Shown one piece after another: positions 15,816 through 24,590 of a DNA stretch of 64,000 nucleotides; position 1 is the first letter of the stretch; each line of letters opens with the position of its first letter. The translations under genes were made by a program, and so were the position numbers. The stretch is from an uncultured Vampirovibrio sp. Lineage in GTDB: Bacteria > Cyanobacteriota > Vampirovibrionia > Gastranaerophilales > Gastranaerophilaceae. Under the pieces are notes generated by a model. That model did not search any database. It had not been told where the DNA came from and saw only the letters and a list, made by a program, of their open reading frames with translations. The DNA is taken from the NCBI GenBank assembly GCA_910577515.1, contig CAJTLW010000004.1, positions 186,001-250,000 on the forward strand, in the 5' to 3' direction.

Positions 15816-17057
15816 TTAGCATGAAATATTCGGATACAATGGAAATTTTTCGCAAAGTGCTTTTGTTCTTTTCCTTAAATTTTCCTTTGTATCGGTTTCT
15901 TTAATAGTATCTGCAATAATTTTGCCGATTTCTACCATTTCATTTTCCCTGAAACCACGGGTAGTTGCGGCGGGAACGCCAATTCTTACACCTGATGTTA
16001 CAAACGGGCTTTTCGGGTCATTTGGAACGGTGTTTTTATTTGCCGTAATACCTACTTCTTCAAGCTCATTTGCAATATCTTTTCCTGTTTTATCAAGTTT
16101 TCTAAGGTCTACAGTCATTAGGTGGTTTTCAGTGTCTGAACCAACGATATCAATGCCTTCAGCCATTAAGGTTTTGCATAAAGTTTTAGCATTTTTGATT
16201 ATTTGGCTTGCATAAGCTTTGAATTCGGGTGAAAGCGCTTCTTTAAGTGCAATCGCCTTTGCTGCAATAACATGTTCTAAGGGGCCGCCTTGAATTCCCG
16301 GGAATACTGCTTTATCAATTCCTGCTGCATGTTCTTCTTTGCACATAATGATGCCGCCCCTCGGACCTCTTAAGGTTTTATGGGTGGTTGTGGTTACAAA
16401 ATCTGCATAAGGAACGGGGCTTGGATGCTCGCCTGCTGCAACAAGAGCAGCAATATGCGCTATATCTGCCATTAGGTAAGCACCTATTTTATCTGCTATT
16501 TCTTTAAAACGCTTAAAATCTATGATTTTAGAATAGTTTGAAGCACCTGCAATTATAAGTTTCGGTTTGTGTTCAAGCGCAAGTTTTTCTAAGGAATCAT
16601 AATCAATTTCGCCATTTTCATTAATTCCATAACTTACGATGTTAAAATACATTCCTGAAAAATTAACCGGAGAGCCGTGAGTCAGGTGTCCGCCGTTTGA
16701 TAAATCCATACCCATCACGGTATCACCGTGTTTTAGGGCATATAAAAATACTGCCATATTAGCCTGTGCGCCTGAATGCGGCTGAACATTGGCATGGTCG
16801 CAGCCAAATAATTTACAGCATCTATTTTGAGCTAGTTCTTCAATTTTATCAACGTTTTCACAACCGTTGTAAAATCTTTTGTAAGGTTTGCCTTCTGCGT
16901 ATTTATTGGTTAAAACACTTCCCTGTGCTGCCATAACTGCTAAAGAAGTGAAATTTTCAGATGCTATAAGTTCAATAGTGTTTTGTTGTCTTTGAAGCTC
17001 TTTTTCAATATATTCTGCCACTTCAGGGTCAGAATTTTTTATAATATCTAATTCCAT
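15816..17057 (-). CDS. glyA: Serine hydroxymethyltransferase
   Basis: PLP enzyme interconverting serine plus tetrahydrofolate and glycine plus methylene-tetrahydrofolate. The 413 residues are full length, with the PLP lysine in TTTTHKTLRGPRGG near residue 225 and the N-terminal NTIELIASENF. A strong GGAGGAAG ribosome site precedes the ATG. The leader holds a 9-bp inverted repeat (17074-17109). It is divergent from typA and followed closely by the wecA-like gene. Confidence 0.97.
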   Translation of the reverse strand: MELDIIKNSDPEVAEYIEKELQRQQNTIELIASENFTSLAVMAAQGSVLTNKYAEGKPYKRFYNGCENVDKIEELAQNRCCKLFGCDHANVQPHSGAQANMAVFLYALKHGDTVMGMDLSNGGHLTHGSPVNFSGMYFNIVSYGINENGEIDYDSLEKLALEHKPKLIIAGASNYSKIIDFKRFKEIADKIGAYLMADIAHIAALVAAGEHPSPVPYADFVTTTTHKTLRGPRGGIIMCKEEHAAGIDKAVFPGIQGGPLEHVIAAKAIALKEALSPEFKAYASQIIKNAKTLCKTLMAEGIDIVGSDTENHLMTVDLRKLDKTGKDIANELEEVGITANKNTVPNDPKSPFVTSGVRIGVPAATTRGFRENEMVEIGKIIADTIKETDTKENLRKRTKALCEKFPLYPNISC

Positions 17058-17073
17058 TAAAACTTCCTCCTTA

Positions 17074-17109
17074 TTTAAGGTATTCTTATTAAAACTATTT
17101 TACCTTAAA
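17074..17109. repeat. Inverted repeat between glyA and typA
   Basis: TTTAAGGTA (17074-17082) and TACCTTAAA (17101-17109) with an 18-nt spacer, in the 109-bp divergent region. Possible operator or leader hairpin for glyA. Confidence 0.35.
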
Positions 17110-17110
17110 A

Positions 17111-17139
17111 TTGTTTGTTGTAAAATTACTTTGTAAAAT
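17111..17139 (+). promoter_or_regulatory. Predicted promoter of typA-rimM-trmD
   Basis: TTGTTT (17111-17116), 17-nt spacer, TAAAAT (17134-17139), about 28 nt before the typA ATG. Confidence 0.5.
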
Positions 17140-17166
17140 TATTAAACTAATCGGAAATTAACAACA

Positions 17167-18957
17167 ATGAGAAAGAAAAATATTAGAAACATCGCAATTA
17201 TTGCACACGTTGACCATGGTAAAACAACACTTGTAGACTGTATTTTGCAGCAAACTGGTGTTTTTAAAGAGCATCAGGAAGCACAGGAGCGGGTTTTAGA
17301 TAATAATGATATCGAAAAAGAAAGAGGGATAACTATTCTTTCAAAAAATATTTCGGTAAATTATAAGGGTGTAAAAATAAATGTTGTGGATACCCCCGGC
17401 CACGCGGATTTTGGCGGAGAGGTTGAACGTGTTCTTGGTATGGTAGATGGCGCTTTACTTATTGTAGATGCTCAGGAAGGGCCGATGCCGCAAACAAGGT
17501 TTGTATTGTCAAAAGCGCTTGAACTCGGTTTAAAAATTATTGTTGTTGTAAATAAAATCGATAAACAGGGGGCAGACCCGAATGGCACAATTGATAAGGT
17601 TTTTGACCTGTTTACAGAATTAACCGATAACGAAGAATTGATTGATTTTCCGATAATTTATGCAAGTTCTTTACACAGGTTTGCAAAGAAAGAATTAACT
17701 GATGAAAGCAAAGATTTAATTCCTTTACTGGATTGTATTTTAGAAAATATTAAACCTCCCGTGGGGGATGATGAAGCTACGCTTCAATTTCAGGCAACAA
17801 CGCTTGATTACAATGATTATGTAGGGCGTATTGCAATTGGAAGAATTATTAATGGAAAAATGCAATCAGGCGAAAACGTTACGCTGATTAAAACAGACGG
17901 TTCTTTTGAAAAGGGAAAAATTGTTAAACTGTTTGAATTTAAAGATTTAGGGCGTGTTGAAACACAAACTGCAGAATCGGGCGATATTGTTGGTGTTGCA
18001 GGTTTTTCTGATATTCAAATCGGCGAAACACTTTCTGCTGTTGTAAACCCTGTAGCTTTGCCTTTAATACATGTGGATGAACCGACATTGCAGATGAATT
18101 TCAGCATTAACAATTCACCTTTTGCAGGACTGGAAGGTAAATTTGTAACCAGCCGCCAGTTAAGAAAAAGGCTTTATTATGAACTTGAAAAGAATGTTTC
18201 TTTAAGAGTTGAAGATACTGATTCAACCGATGTTTTCAAAGTTTCAGGAAGGGGCGAACTTCACCTTGGAATTTTAATTGAAACAATGAGGCGGGAAGGA
18301 TATGAATTTCAAGTTTCAAAGCCTGAAGTTATCTTCAAAAAAGATGAAGATGGTATGACACTTGAACCATATGAAAACCTTATTGTGGATGTGCCTGAAG
18401 AATTTACGGGTTCTGTTATTGAAAAACTTTCGCAAAGAAAAGCACAAATGCAGAATATGGAATCTGGAGTTAAAAGAAATAATATTGATTTCATTATTCC
18501 GGCGCGTGGTTTAATCGGTTTCAGGTCTGAATTTATCAGAATGACCAAGGGTGAAGGCATAATGTATCATACGTTTGAAAAATATGATGTATTTGCAGGT
18601 GAAATAAGCAAGCCAAGAAATGGCTCATTAATTGCCTTTGAAGAAGGAGAAGCTATTCCTTATGCACTTCATCAGTTTGAAGATAGGGGCGTTTTCTTTG
18701 TAACACCTAAAACCAAGGTGTATAAAGGAATGATAATAGGTGAATGTAACAGGCCGCAGGATATAGCGGTAAATATTTGCAAGACAAAAAAATTGACCAA
18801 TATGAGAAGTGCTACAGCCGATGTTATGGTTACATTGCAGGCGCCAAGGCTTATGTCTTTGGAAGATTGTCTTGAATATATTGCAGAGGATGAACTTGTT
18901 GAAATAACTCCTCAAAATGTAAGGATACGTAAGGCAAATCTTACTAAAATAAAATAA
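17167..18957 (+). CDS. typA: Ribosome-associated translational GTPase TypA/BipA
   Basis: A 596-residue translational GTPase that binds ribosomes and helps large-subunit assembly and stress adaptation. The G domain opens with the P-loop AHVDHGKTTLVD at 14-25, then DTPGHADF (G3) near 77 and NKID (G4) near 132. The later ERGITILSK switch, the EF-G-like domains and the C-terminal BipA-specific domain fit a full-length protein (E. coli has about 607 residues). It begins the typA-rimM-trmD cluster. Confidence 0.96.
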   Translation: MRKKNIRNIAIIAHVDHGKTTLVDCILQQTGVFKEHQEAQERVLDNNDIEKERGITILSKNISVNYKGVKINVVDTPGHADFGGEVERVLGMVDGALLIVDAQEGPMPQTRFVLSKALELGLKIIVVVNKIDKQGADPNGTIDKVFDLFTELTDNEELIDFPIIYASSLHRFAKKELTDESKDLIPLLDCILENIKPPVGDDEATLQFQATTLDYNDYVGRIAIGRIINGKMQSGENVTLIKTDGSFEKGKIVKLFEFKDLGRVETQTAESGDIVGVAGFSDIQIGETLSAVVNPVALPLIHVDEPTLQMNFSINNSPFAGLEGKFVTSRQLRKRLYYELEKNVSLRVEDTDSTDVFKVSGRGELHLGILIETMRREGYEFQVSKPEVIFKKDEDGMTLEPYENLIVDVPEEFTGSVIEKLSQRKAQMQNMESGVKRNNIDFIIPARGLIGFRSEFIRMTKGEGIMYHTFEKYDVFAGEISKPRNGSLIAFEEGEAIPYALHQFEDRGVFFVTPKTKVYKGMIIGECNRPQDIAVNICKTKKLTNMRSATADVMVTLQAPRLMSLEDCLEYIAEDELVEITPQNVRIRKANLTKIK

Positions 18958-18978
18958 TTTTATGGTATCATTTTTCTT

Positions 18979-19491
18979 ATGGAAGAAATTATTTCAGTCG
19001 GAAAGATTTTAAATTTTCATGGAATACAAGGTGTTGCAAAAATCGGGTATTCCAATGCTGATGTTATTAAAAATTTAAAAAAAGTGTACCTTTTAAAAAA
19101 TGCGGCTGGTGAAAGAGTGCCGTTTTCTGTGACAAGTGTTAATTTTCACAAAAATTTTGCACTTATAAAATTTAAGGAAATAAACTCCATTGATGAACTT
19201 TTACCATATAAAGGCCTGTTTGTTTTTATTGAGAAAAATCAAGCAAAAGATGCACTGGATGAGGATGAATTTTTAGTTGAAGATTTAATCGGACTGAATG
19301 CTTTTGATAACAATGACGATTTAATAGGTGTTATATTTGATGTTAAAACATCTAACGGGAATGATATTTTGTGCATTAAGCCTGTAGATGAAGACAGGGA
19401 GATATTAATTCCCTTTGCAAAAGAAATAGTTCCTATCGTTGATATTAAAAAGAAAAAGGTTGTAATTAAGCCTATAGAAGGGCTTTTATAA
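18979..19491 (+). CDS. rimM: Ribosome maturation factor RimM
   Basis: Cytoplasmic factor for 16S rRNA 3'-domain maturation, binding ribosomal protein S19. The 170 residues have the N-terminal RimM barrel (GKILNFHGIQGVAKIGY) and a C-terminal PRC-barrel (DDLIGVIFDVKTSNGNDIL...EILIPFAKEIV). It is followed 9-12 bp later by trmD, the usual order. The flanking rpsP and rplS of many genomes are absent here. Confidence 0.93.
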   Translation: MEEIISVGKILNFHGIQGVAKIGYSNADVIKNLKKVYLLKNAAGERVPFSVTSVNFHKNFALIKFKEINSIDELLPYKGLFVFIEKNQAKDALDEDEFLVEDLIGLNAFDNNDDLIGVIFDVKTSNGNDILCIKPVDEDREILIPFAKEIVPIVDIKKKKVVIKPIEGLL

Positions 19492-19502
19492 GGGGGCTTT
19501 TG

Positions 19503-20183
19503 GTGCAATATGATGTTATAACCTTATTCCCCGGGATTATTGAAGATTATTGTTCTTATTCTATTATGAAAAGAGGGGTAGAGAGCGGAATAATAAGTGT
19601 AAATACGGTTAATCCGAGGGATTTTACGCATGATAAACATAGACGCGTGGACGATACGCCTTATGGCGGTTCCAGCGGCATGGTCTTGATGGCACCACCT
19701 GTGTTTGAAGCTTATGAGAGCATTGAAAAGCTTGATAATTCTGAATTTATAATGTTAACCCCGCAGGGAGAACCGTATAATCAAAAGATTGCAAAAGAAC
19801 TATCGTCTAAAAGCCAGCTGATATTGCTTTGCGGACGTTATGAAGGGTTTGATGAAAGAATACGCCTCGGTTTACACCCAAGAGAGATTTCTTTAGGAGA
19901 TTATGTTTTAACAGGGGGTGAACTTGGCGCACTTTGTATTATGGATAGTGTTTCAAGACATCTAGACGGGTTTTTGAATAAAGAAGAGTCTTCATTAAAT
20001 GACAGTTTTTCAGAAGAACTTGAAGGAAGGCTTGAGCATCCTCAGTATACAAAACCGCAGGAATACAGGGGGATGAAGGTGCCTGAAGTTTTATTAAACG
20101 GAAACCACGCTGAAATTGCAAAATTTAGGCATGAACAACAAATTTTAAGAACGAAAATACGCCGCCCGGATTTGATGGAATAA
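19503..20183 (+). CDS. trmD: tRNA (guanine-N1-)-methyltransferase
   Basis: Methylates G37 of tRNAs using SAM, preventing frameshifts. I choose the GTG at 19503, which lies 6 nt after an AGGGGG ribosome site and gives the family start MQYDVITLFP; a TTG 3 nt earlier is less well placed. The 226 residues have LLCGRYEGFDERI near 110, EISLGDYVLTGGE near 129 (the trefoil-knot SAM site), and the PQYTKPQEYRGMKVPEVLLNGNH segment that binds tRNA. Full length. Confidence 0.95.
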   Translation: MQYDVITLFPGIIEDYCSYSIMKRGVESGIISVNTVNPRDFTHDKHRRVDDTPYGGSSGMVLMAPPVFEAYESIEKLDNSEFIMLTPQGEPYNQKIAKELSSKSQLILLCGRYEGFDERIRLGLHPREISLGDYVLTGGELGALCIMDSVSRHLDGFLNKEESSLNDSFSEELEGRLEHPQYTKPQEYRGMKVPEVLLNGNHAEIAKFRHEQQILRTKIRRPDLME

Positions 20184-20213
20184 GATTAGGTTAAAATAAG
20201 GGGATTTTGGTGT

Positions 20214-20268
20214 AAAAAAACGGTGTGCAGGTTACAAGCACACCGATTGAAAAGTTGTTCATCTAAAA
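20214..20268 (-). promoter_or_regulatory. Prepilin 3'-UTR element with terminator, copy A
   Basis: On the minus strand the gene's stop is followed by a 22-nt box beginning TTTTAGATGAACAACTTTTC (20268-20247). A hairpin follows: CGGTGTGC (20245-20238), loop TTGTAACCT with flanks, GCACACCG (20228-20221), then TTTTTTT. The same box, loop and tail follow the other prepilin-like gene at 44936-44993, but there the stem is GGAGTGCT/AGCACTCC. The hairpin works as an intrinsic terminator on this strand; the box has no known role. Confidence 0.75.
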
Positions 20269-20273
20269 CTGTC

Positions 20274-21442
20274 TTAATAATATTTACCATCCGCCAAAGT
20301 ATACAAAAACATATCCGCCCAAGCCGTCTGCACCGGATGATGCTTTATACCGGATGTGAGGTTATCGTTCCAGCCCCCTCCGCCATTACCTCTTATACCG
20401 GAAGTATTCACAGGAGTATAATCTCTTCTTTCTGTTGTCCATGCTGAAGCACCTCCTTCTCCTGAGATGTAATCACTTCCTGTATAAGCACCGCTAATGC
20501 CTGTCCCTCCACCACCGCCTGTGTAAAGATTGTATTCTGCTCCTCTTGCGCAGCGCACTGAACGCAAATGGCCTTGGGTGCTGTAAACTATAGTTCAGTT
20601 TGCTGACAAATAACCTATTATATATTGAAATCTGTTGAAAGGGTCTTGGTCTATTCCATATATGTCAGTAGGGTAAGCTTGATAACTTCTTGTTGTACTA
20701 CTGCCATCTCCGACAATGCCTGTATAAACGGGACTACTGCCATGACGGCACTGGGCTACTTTGCTAAGCGGGGTACTGCTTGTAGCGTTTGCACACAGTA
20801 CAAAATTTGTATATAAATCGGTCCATTTTTCAAGTTCCGCCTTCTTTGGCAAACGTCAATCCGCATTCGTATAGCCTGATAATCTGCTGCATGCCGCAAC
20901 TACTTTCGCATAAGTACAAATAGGCCTGTTGCATCCTGAATACGGATAAGCCATGCTTTTTTGTGTTGTTTCGCAGGTATGAGTGTATTTTGACGAACAC
21001 TTGTTGTCATCGTAGCTTGTTACTTCATGTGTTGCATAATCAGAATTTGAAACCTGATTGTATTTTGTAACACAAAGTTTATTGGTACTGTCATACGTTG
21101 CCCAGTTTGATTTACCTGTGGTGTCTTTTCCTGTTAATCCGGAACATGATGAGGAACTTGGAATAAATGATTCTTTATAATTTCCGCCTCCGCCGCCAGA
21201 AACGATTATTGCGCTACCAAAATGTGCATCACTTGGGGCTGTGCAATCTTCAGATTTAATGTCTTCAAAAGTATCATTTACATACCCGCAAACTTTTTTC
21301 TCGTTTAAGTCTCCTTTTGCTGAAATATCAATTTGTTCCGAGTGCATTTTTCTTGCAATAACGGGGGCTAGGGCTGCCATAAGAAGTGATGCCACAAGTA
21401 ATGCCATAGCATTTCAACAAGGGAGAAGGCTTTGTTTTTCAT
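20274..21442 (-). pseudogene. Broken prepilin-like gene (one frameshift, two TGA codons)
   Basis: The original start is the ATG at 21442 (AAAAAAGGAATAAAA before it). The N terminus reads MKNKAFSLVEML, a type IV prepilin cleavage and helix motif, but one base is missing near 21408. From 21407 the frame continues MALLVASLLMAALAPVIARKMH, matching the intact gene at 41928. The same frame then runs to 20274, interrupted by TGA at 20858-20856 and 20597-20595. The first TGA lies just before RLPKKAELEKW, where Fib_succ_major/DUF1566-type domains have WRLP; the second lies in SAN-TIVYSTQGHLRSVRC. Trp is therefore expected at the first and plausible at the second. Total about 389 residues if repaired, with a Gly-rich stretch near the end. 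Confidence 0.8.
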
Positions 21443-21500
21443 TTTTATTCCTTTTTTAAATATTACCTAAGTGGCTAATTCAGGTTTTTAACAACCTGAG

Positions 21501-21541
21501 TTATATACATATATGTATATAACTATATACAATATTGTATA
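21501..21541. repeat. Tandem AT-rich palindromes
   Basis: A 22-bp perfect palindrome (21501-21522, TTATATACAT and its inverse) is followed at once by a 16-bp perfect palindrome TATACAATATTGTATA (21526-21541). They lie between the broken prepilin gene and the small HTH-like gene at 21574. Operator-like. A separate hairpin, TCAGGTT/AACCTGA, is at 21480-21499. Confidence 0.5.
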
Positions 21542-21573
21542 CATATTTGTACATAAGTCAATAAGATTTTAGA

Positions 21574-21789
21574 ATGCTAAGCATGGATGCAAATCAATTT
21601 ATCAAACATATTCAGGCACAGACCGGTTTAACTTATGCTCAAATTGCTGAATTATTGACACAAAAAACCGGCAAAAAATATTCAAGACAATCTTTATACG
21701 CAAGAGTGCGCCGGAAGAGTTTGAAATTTGAGGAAGCAAATCTGATAGCACAGATTGCAAATGCAAAAATCGGATTGAAATTTGATTGA
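21574..21789 (+). CDS. Small HTH-like protein (71 residues)
   Basis: Compact basic protein with the phrase TGLTYAQIAELLTQKTGKKY followed by SRQSLYARVRRKSLKFEE, which looks like a helix-turn-helix: an LTYAQIAELL helix, then a recognition helix SRQSLYARV. It resembles the layout of DUF6471-type putative DNA-binding proteins, not assigned with certainty. No clear Shine-Dalgarno precedes either the ATG at 21574 or that at 21583. The adjacent palindromes are candidate binding sites. Confidence 0.6.
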   Translation: MLSMDANQFIKHIQAQTGLTYAQIAELLTQKTGKKYSRQSLYARVRRKSLKFEEANLIAQIANAKIGLKFD

Positions 21790-21870
21790 ATAATCTTGCT
21801 ATTGAGTATTTTTATGTGAGAATAGAAATAAGATAAGTATTATTTTATTTAAGAAAAGGAAAAATAAGCC

Positions 21871-23958
21871 ATGGCAAGAAAGACACCTTTGGAAAAGATA
21901 AGAAACATTGGTATTGCTGCTCACATTGATGCCGGCAAAACTACAACAACCGAACGTATCTTATTTTATACAGGTAAAACCCATAAACTTGGCGAAGTAC
22001 ACGATGGTGCTGCCGTTACAGACTTTATGGACCAGGAAAGAGAAAGAGGTATCACAATTCAATCAGCTGCTGTTACTGCTGAATGGAAAGGACACCAGAT
22101 TAACGTAATTGACACCCCCGGCCACGTTGACTTTACTATTGAAGTTGAACGTTCACTCCGTGTATTAGACGGCGTTGTTGCTGTATTTTGTGCGGTTGGC
22201 GGTGTTCAATCACAATCTGAAACTGTTTGGAGACAGGCTAACAGATACGAAGTTCCAAGAATGGTATTTGTTAACAAAATGGACAGAACCGGGGCAGATT
22301 TTTACCGTGTAGTTGACCAAATTAAAAACAGATTGGGCGCTCCGGCGTTCCCTATCAGGCTTCCAATCGGTGCAGAAGATAAATTTACAGGCTTGATTGA
22401 TTTATTTACGATGAAGGCTGAAATTTATACAAACGACCTTGGTACAGATATTAAAGAAGAAGATATCCCTGCAGATATGCTTGAAGAAGCTAAAAGATAC
22501 AGAGATGAACTTGTTGAAGCAATTGCTGCTGAAGATGATGTTTTAATGGAAAAATTCTTTGAAGACCCTGAATCTATCACGGTTGAAGAATTAAAAGCAG
22601 GCTTAAGAAAAGCTGTGTGCAACAATAAAATCGTTCCTGTTACCTGCGGTACGGCATTTAAAAACAAAGGTGTTCAATTATTGTTAGATTCAATTGTTGA
22701 ATTAATGCCTTCTCCATTGGATGTTAAAGCTATTGAAGGTGAACTTGAAGACGGTACAAAAACAGAACGCCATTCTTCAGATGATGAACCGTTTGCAGCT
22801 TTAGCATTTAAAGTTATGACAGACCCGTTTGTAGGACGTTTAACATTTATGAGAGTTTATTCAGGTAAGTTAACCTCAGGTTCTTACGTATTAAACTCTA
22901 CAAATGGTAAAAAAGAAAGAATTTCAAGATTAGTTCAAATGTATGCTGACCAAAGAAACGAAATTCAAGAGGTTTGCGCAGGTGATATTTGTGCTGCTGT
23001 TGGTTTAAAAGATACAACAACAGGGGATACATTATGTGATGAAAAATCACCGATTGTATTAGAGAGAATGAGCTTCCCGACTCCTGTAATTTCAGTTGCA
23101 ATTGAGCCTAAAACAAAAGCTGACCAGGATAAGATGGGTATTGCTCTTCAAAAACTTGCTGAAGAAGACCCGTCATTCCAGGTTAAAACCGATACTGAAA
23201 CCGGACAAACAATCATTTCCGGTATGGGTGAGCTTCACCTTGATATTATTGTAGACCGTATGCTTCGTGAATTTAAAGTGGAAGCAAATGTTGGTAAACC
23301 ACAGGTTGCTTACCGTGAAACAATCAGAGGCACAGCTGATCAGGATTCTAAATTTATCCGTCAATCAGGTGGTAAAGGTCAATACGGACACGTTAAAATC
23401 AAAATTTCTCCTGCTGAAGAAAATGCAGGGTTTGTATTTGAAAATAAAATCGTTGGTGGTGCAATTCCAAGAGAATATATTGAACCGGCCAGAAAAGGTA
23501 TGGAAGAAGCACTCGAAGGCGGTATTATGGCAGGCTTCCCGATGATTGACGTTAAGGTTGAACTTTATGATGGTTCTTACCACGAAGTTGACTCTTCTGA
23601 AATGGCGTTTAAAATCGCAGGTTCTATGGCTATTAAAGATGGCTGCAAAAAGGCAAGACCTTGTATTTTGGAACCAATGATGAAAGTTGAAATCGAAATT
23701 CCTGATGAATTTACAGGTACAATTATCGGTGATATTTCAAGACGTCGTGGACGTATTGAAGGCCAAGAGCCGCAAGGAAATACAGGAAACGTTATTGTAA
23801 GAGCAATTGTTCCTCTTGCTAATATGTTCGGTTATGCAACAGACTTGCGTTCAAATACTCAAGGCAGAGGTACATTCTCTATGGAATTTGCTAAATATGA
23901 ACAAGTTCCAAGCAATGTTGAATCTGAAATCGTTGCAAAATCAGGAGCTAATGCTTAG
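21871..23958 (+). CDS. fusA: Elongation factor G
   Basis: Ribosomal translocase, GTP-dependent. The 695 residues are full length. The G domain has AHIDAGKTTTTER at 17-29, DTPGHVDF near 82 and NKMD near 136, followed by domains II-V ending in the IRSNTQGRG-like LRSNTQGRGTFSMEF. A GGAAAAATAAGCC leader contains a usable ribosome site. It is monocistronic here, with its own terminator at 23997-24036, apart from the usual rpsL-rpsG-tuf context. Confidence 0.97.
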   Translation: MARKTPLEKIRNIGIAAHIDAGKTTTTERILFYTGKTHKLGEVHDGAAVTDFMDQERERGITIQSAAVTAEWKGHQINVIDTPGHVDFTIEVERSLRVLDGVVAVFCAVGGVQSQSETVWRQANRYEVPRMVFVNKMDRTGADFYRVVDQIKNRLGAPAFPIRLPIGAEDKFTGLIDLFTMKAEIYTNDLGTDIKEEDIPADMLEEAKRYRDELVEAIAAEDDVLMEKFFEDPESITVEELKAGLRKAVCNNKIVPVTCGTAFKNKGVQLLLDSIVELMPSPLDVKAIEGELEDGTKTERHSSDDEPFAALAFKVMTDPFVGRLTFMRVYSGKLTSGSYVLNSTNGKKERISRLVQMYADQRNEIQEVCAGDICAAVGLKDTTTGDTLCDEKSPIVLERMSFPTPVISVAIEPKTKADQDKMGIALQKLAEEDPSFQVKTDTETGQTIISGMGELHLDIIVDRMLREFKVEANVGKPQVAYRETIRGTADQDSKFIRQSGGKGQYGHVKIKISPAEENAGFVFENKIVGGAIPREYIEPARKGMEEALEGGIMAGFPMIDVKVELYDGSYHEVDSSEMAFKIAGSMAIKDGCKKARPCILEPMMKVEIEIPDEFTGTIIGDISRRRGRIEGQEPQGNTGNVIVRAIVPLANMFGYATDLRSNTQGRGTFSMEFAKYEQVPSNVESEIVAKSGANA

Positions 23959-23996
23959 GCCTTCAGGGTTTGAAGTGTAAAGCTAAAATAAAATAA

Positions 23997-24036
23997 TAAA
24001 ACAGGCTTCCTTTAGAAATTGGGAAGCCTGTTTTTA
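23997..24036 (+). terminator. Terminator of fusA
   Basis: AAAACAGGCTTCC (about 23998-24010) pairs with GGAAGCCTGTTTT (24022-24034), about 13 bp, followed by T residues. Confidence 0.9.
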
Positions 24037-24049
24037 TGTATGTGTATAT

Positions 24050-24457
24050 TTATACTGTTTCCGGGATAAATTCTTTGTTGCTTGTGAAGATATCAAACAC
24101 TGATTTACAGAAATCTTTAATTTCATCCAATGTGCCTTTATAAGTATCAATATCTGTTGCACTTTCTTTTAAATCTTCAAAGCCCATTTTGAAATCACTA
24201 ACACTGTCTTTGATGGCATCTGTTGCAACTTTTTTCAGAGATTGTTTGTTAATATGGTCAAAAGCCAATTCAACAGGGTCTTTTGCCTGTTTAAAAACAG
24301 TTCTTATATTTCTGTCATCAATTGCATTTAATGTTCCCATTAAATCCGTACAATCAAAATGACCCTCTTTTCTTTCGCCTTTTCCGCGCTTTCGAAGGGG
24401 TGTGTAGCGTCCGTTACCCGTTTTATTGTTTTGGGTGCTTGATGTTGCATTTAACAT
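24050..24457 (-). CDS. Unrecognised 135-residue protein
   Basis: No family recognised. The N-terminal 35 residues are basic and low complexity (NNKTGNGRYTPLRKRGKGERK). The remaining 100 residues look helical and acidic (SVSDFKMGFEDLKESATDID). There is no signal peptide or membrane helix. GAGGACG lies before the ATG. The window has several such unrecognised small cytosolic-looking or non-classically exported proteins. Its 3' end approaches the fusA terminator, which could serve both. Confidence 0.6.
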   Translation of the reverse strand: MLNATSSTQNNKTGNGRYTPLRKRGKGERKEGHFDCTDLMGTLNAIDDRNIRTVFKQAKDPVELAFDHINKQSLKKVATDAIKDSVSDFKMGFEDLKESATDIDTYKGTLDEIKDFCKSVFDIFTSNKEFIPETV

Positions 24458-24590
24458 GCTCTGGTCGTCCTCTTAATATACTATATATCTCCTAATTATA
24501 TAAAGGATATATAAAAGTAAAAATTGCAGAACGGAGGAATTTTGTAATAAAACTTAATGTTTTTCATAAAAGCTTGATGTGAAAAGCTTT

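Noticed and set aside
20223..20447. Plus-strand ORF of 74 codons opposite the broken prepilin gene.
   Set aside because: It starts inside the hairpin of the prepilin terminator, lacks a ribosome site, and the opposite strand has a clear protein signature.
20595..20858. Idea that TGA encodes tryptophan in this organism.
   Set aside because: TGA ends pyrD, pyrC, trkA, trkH and the TPR gene at natural family ends with overlapping downstream starts, and other Trp codons are TGG. Decay of one gene is simpler.
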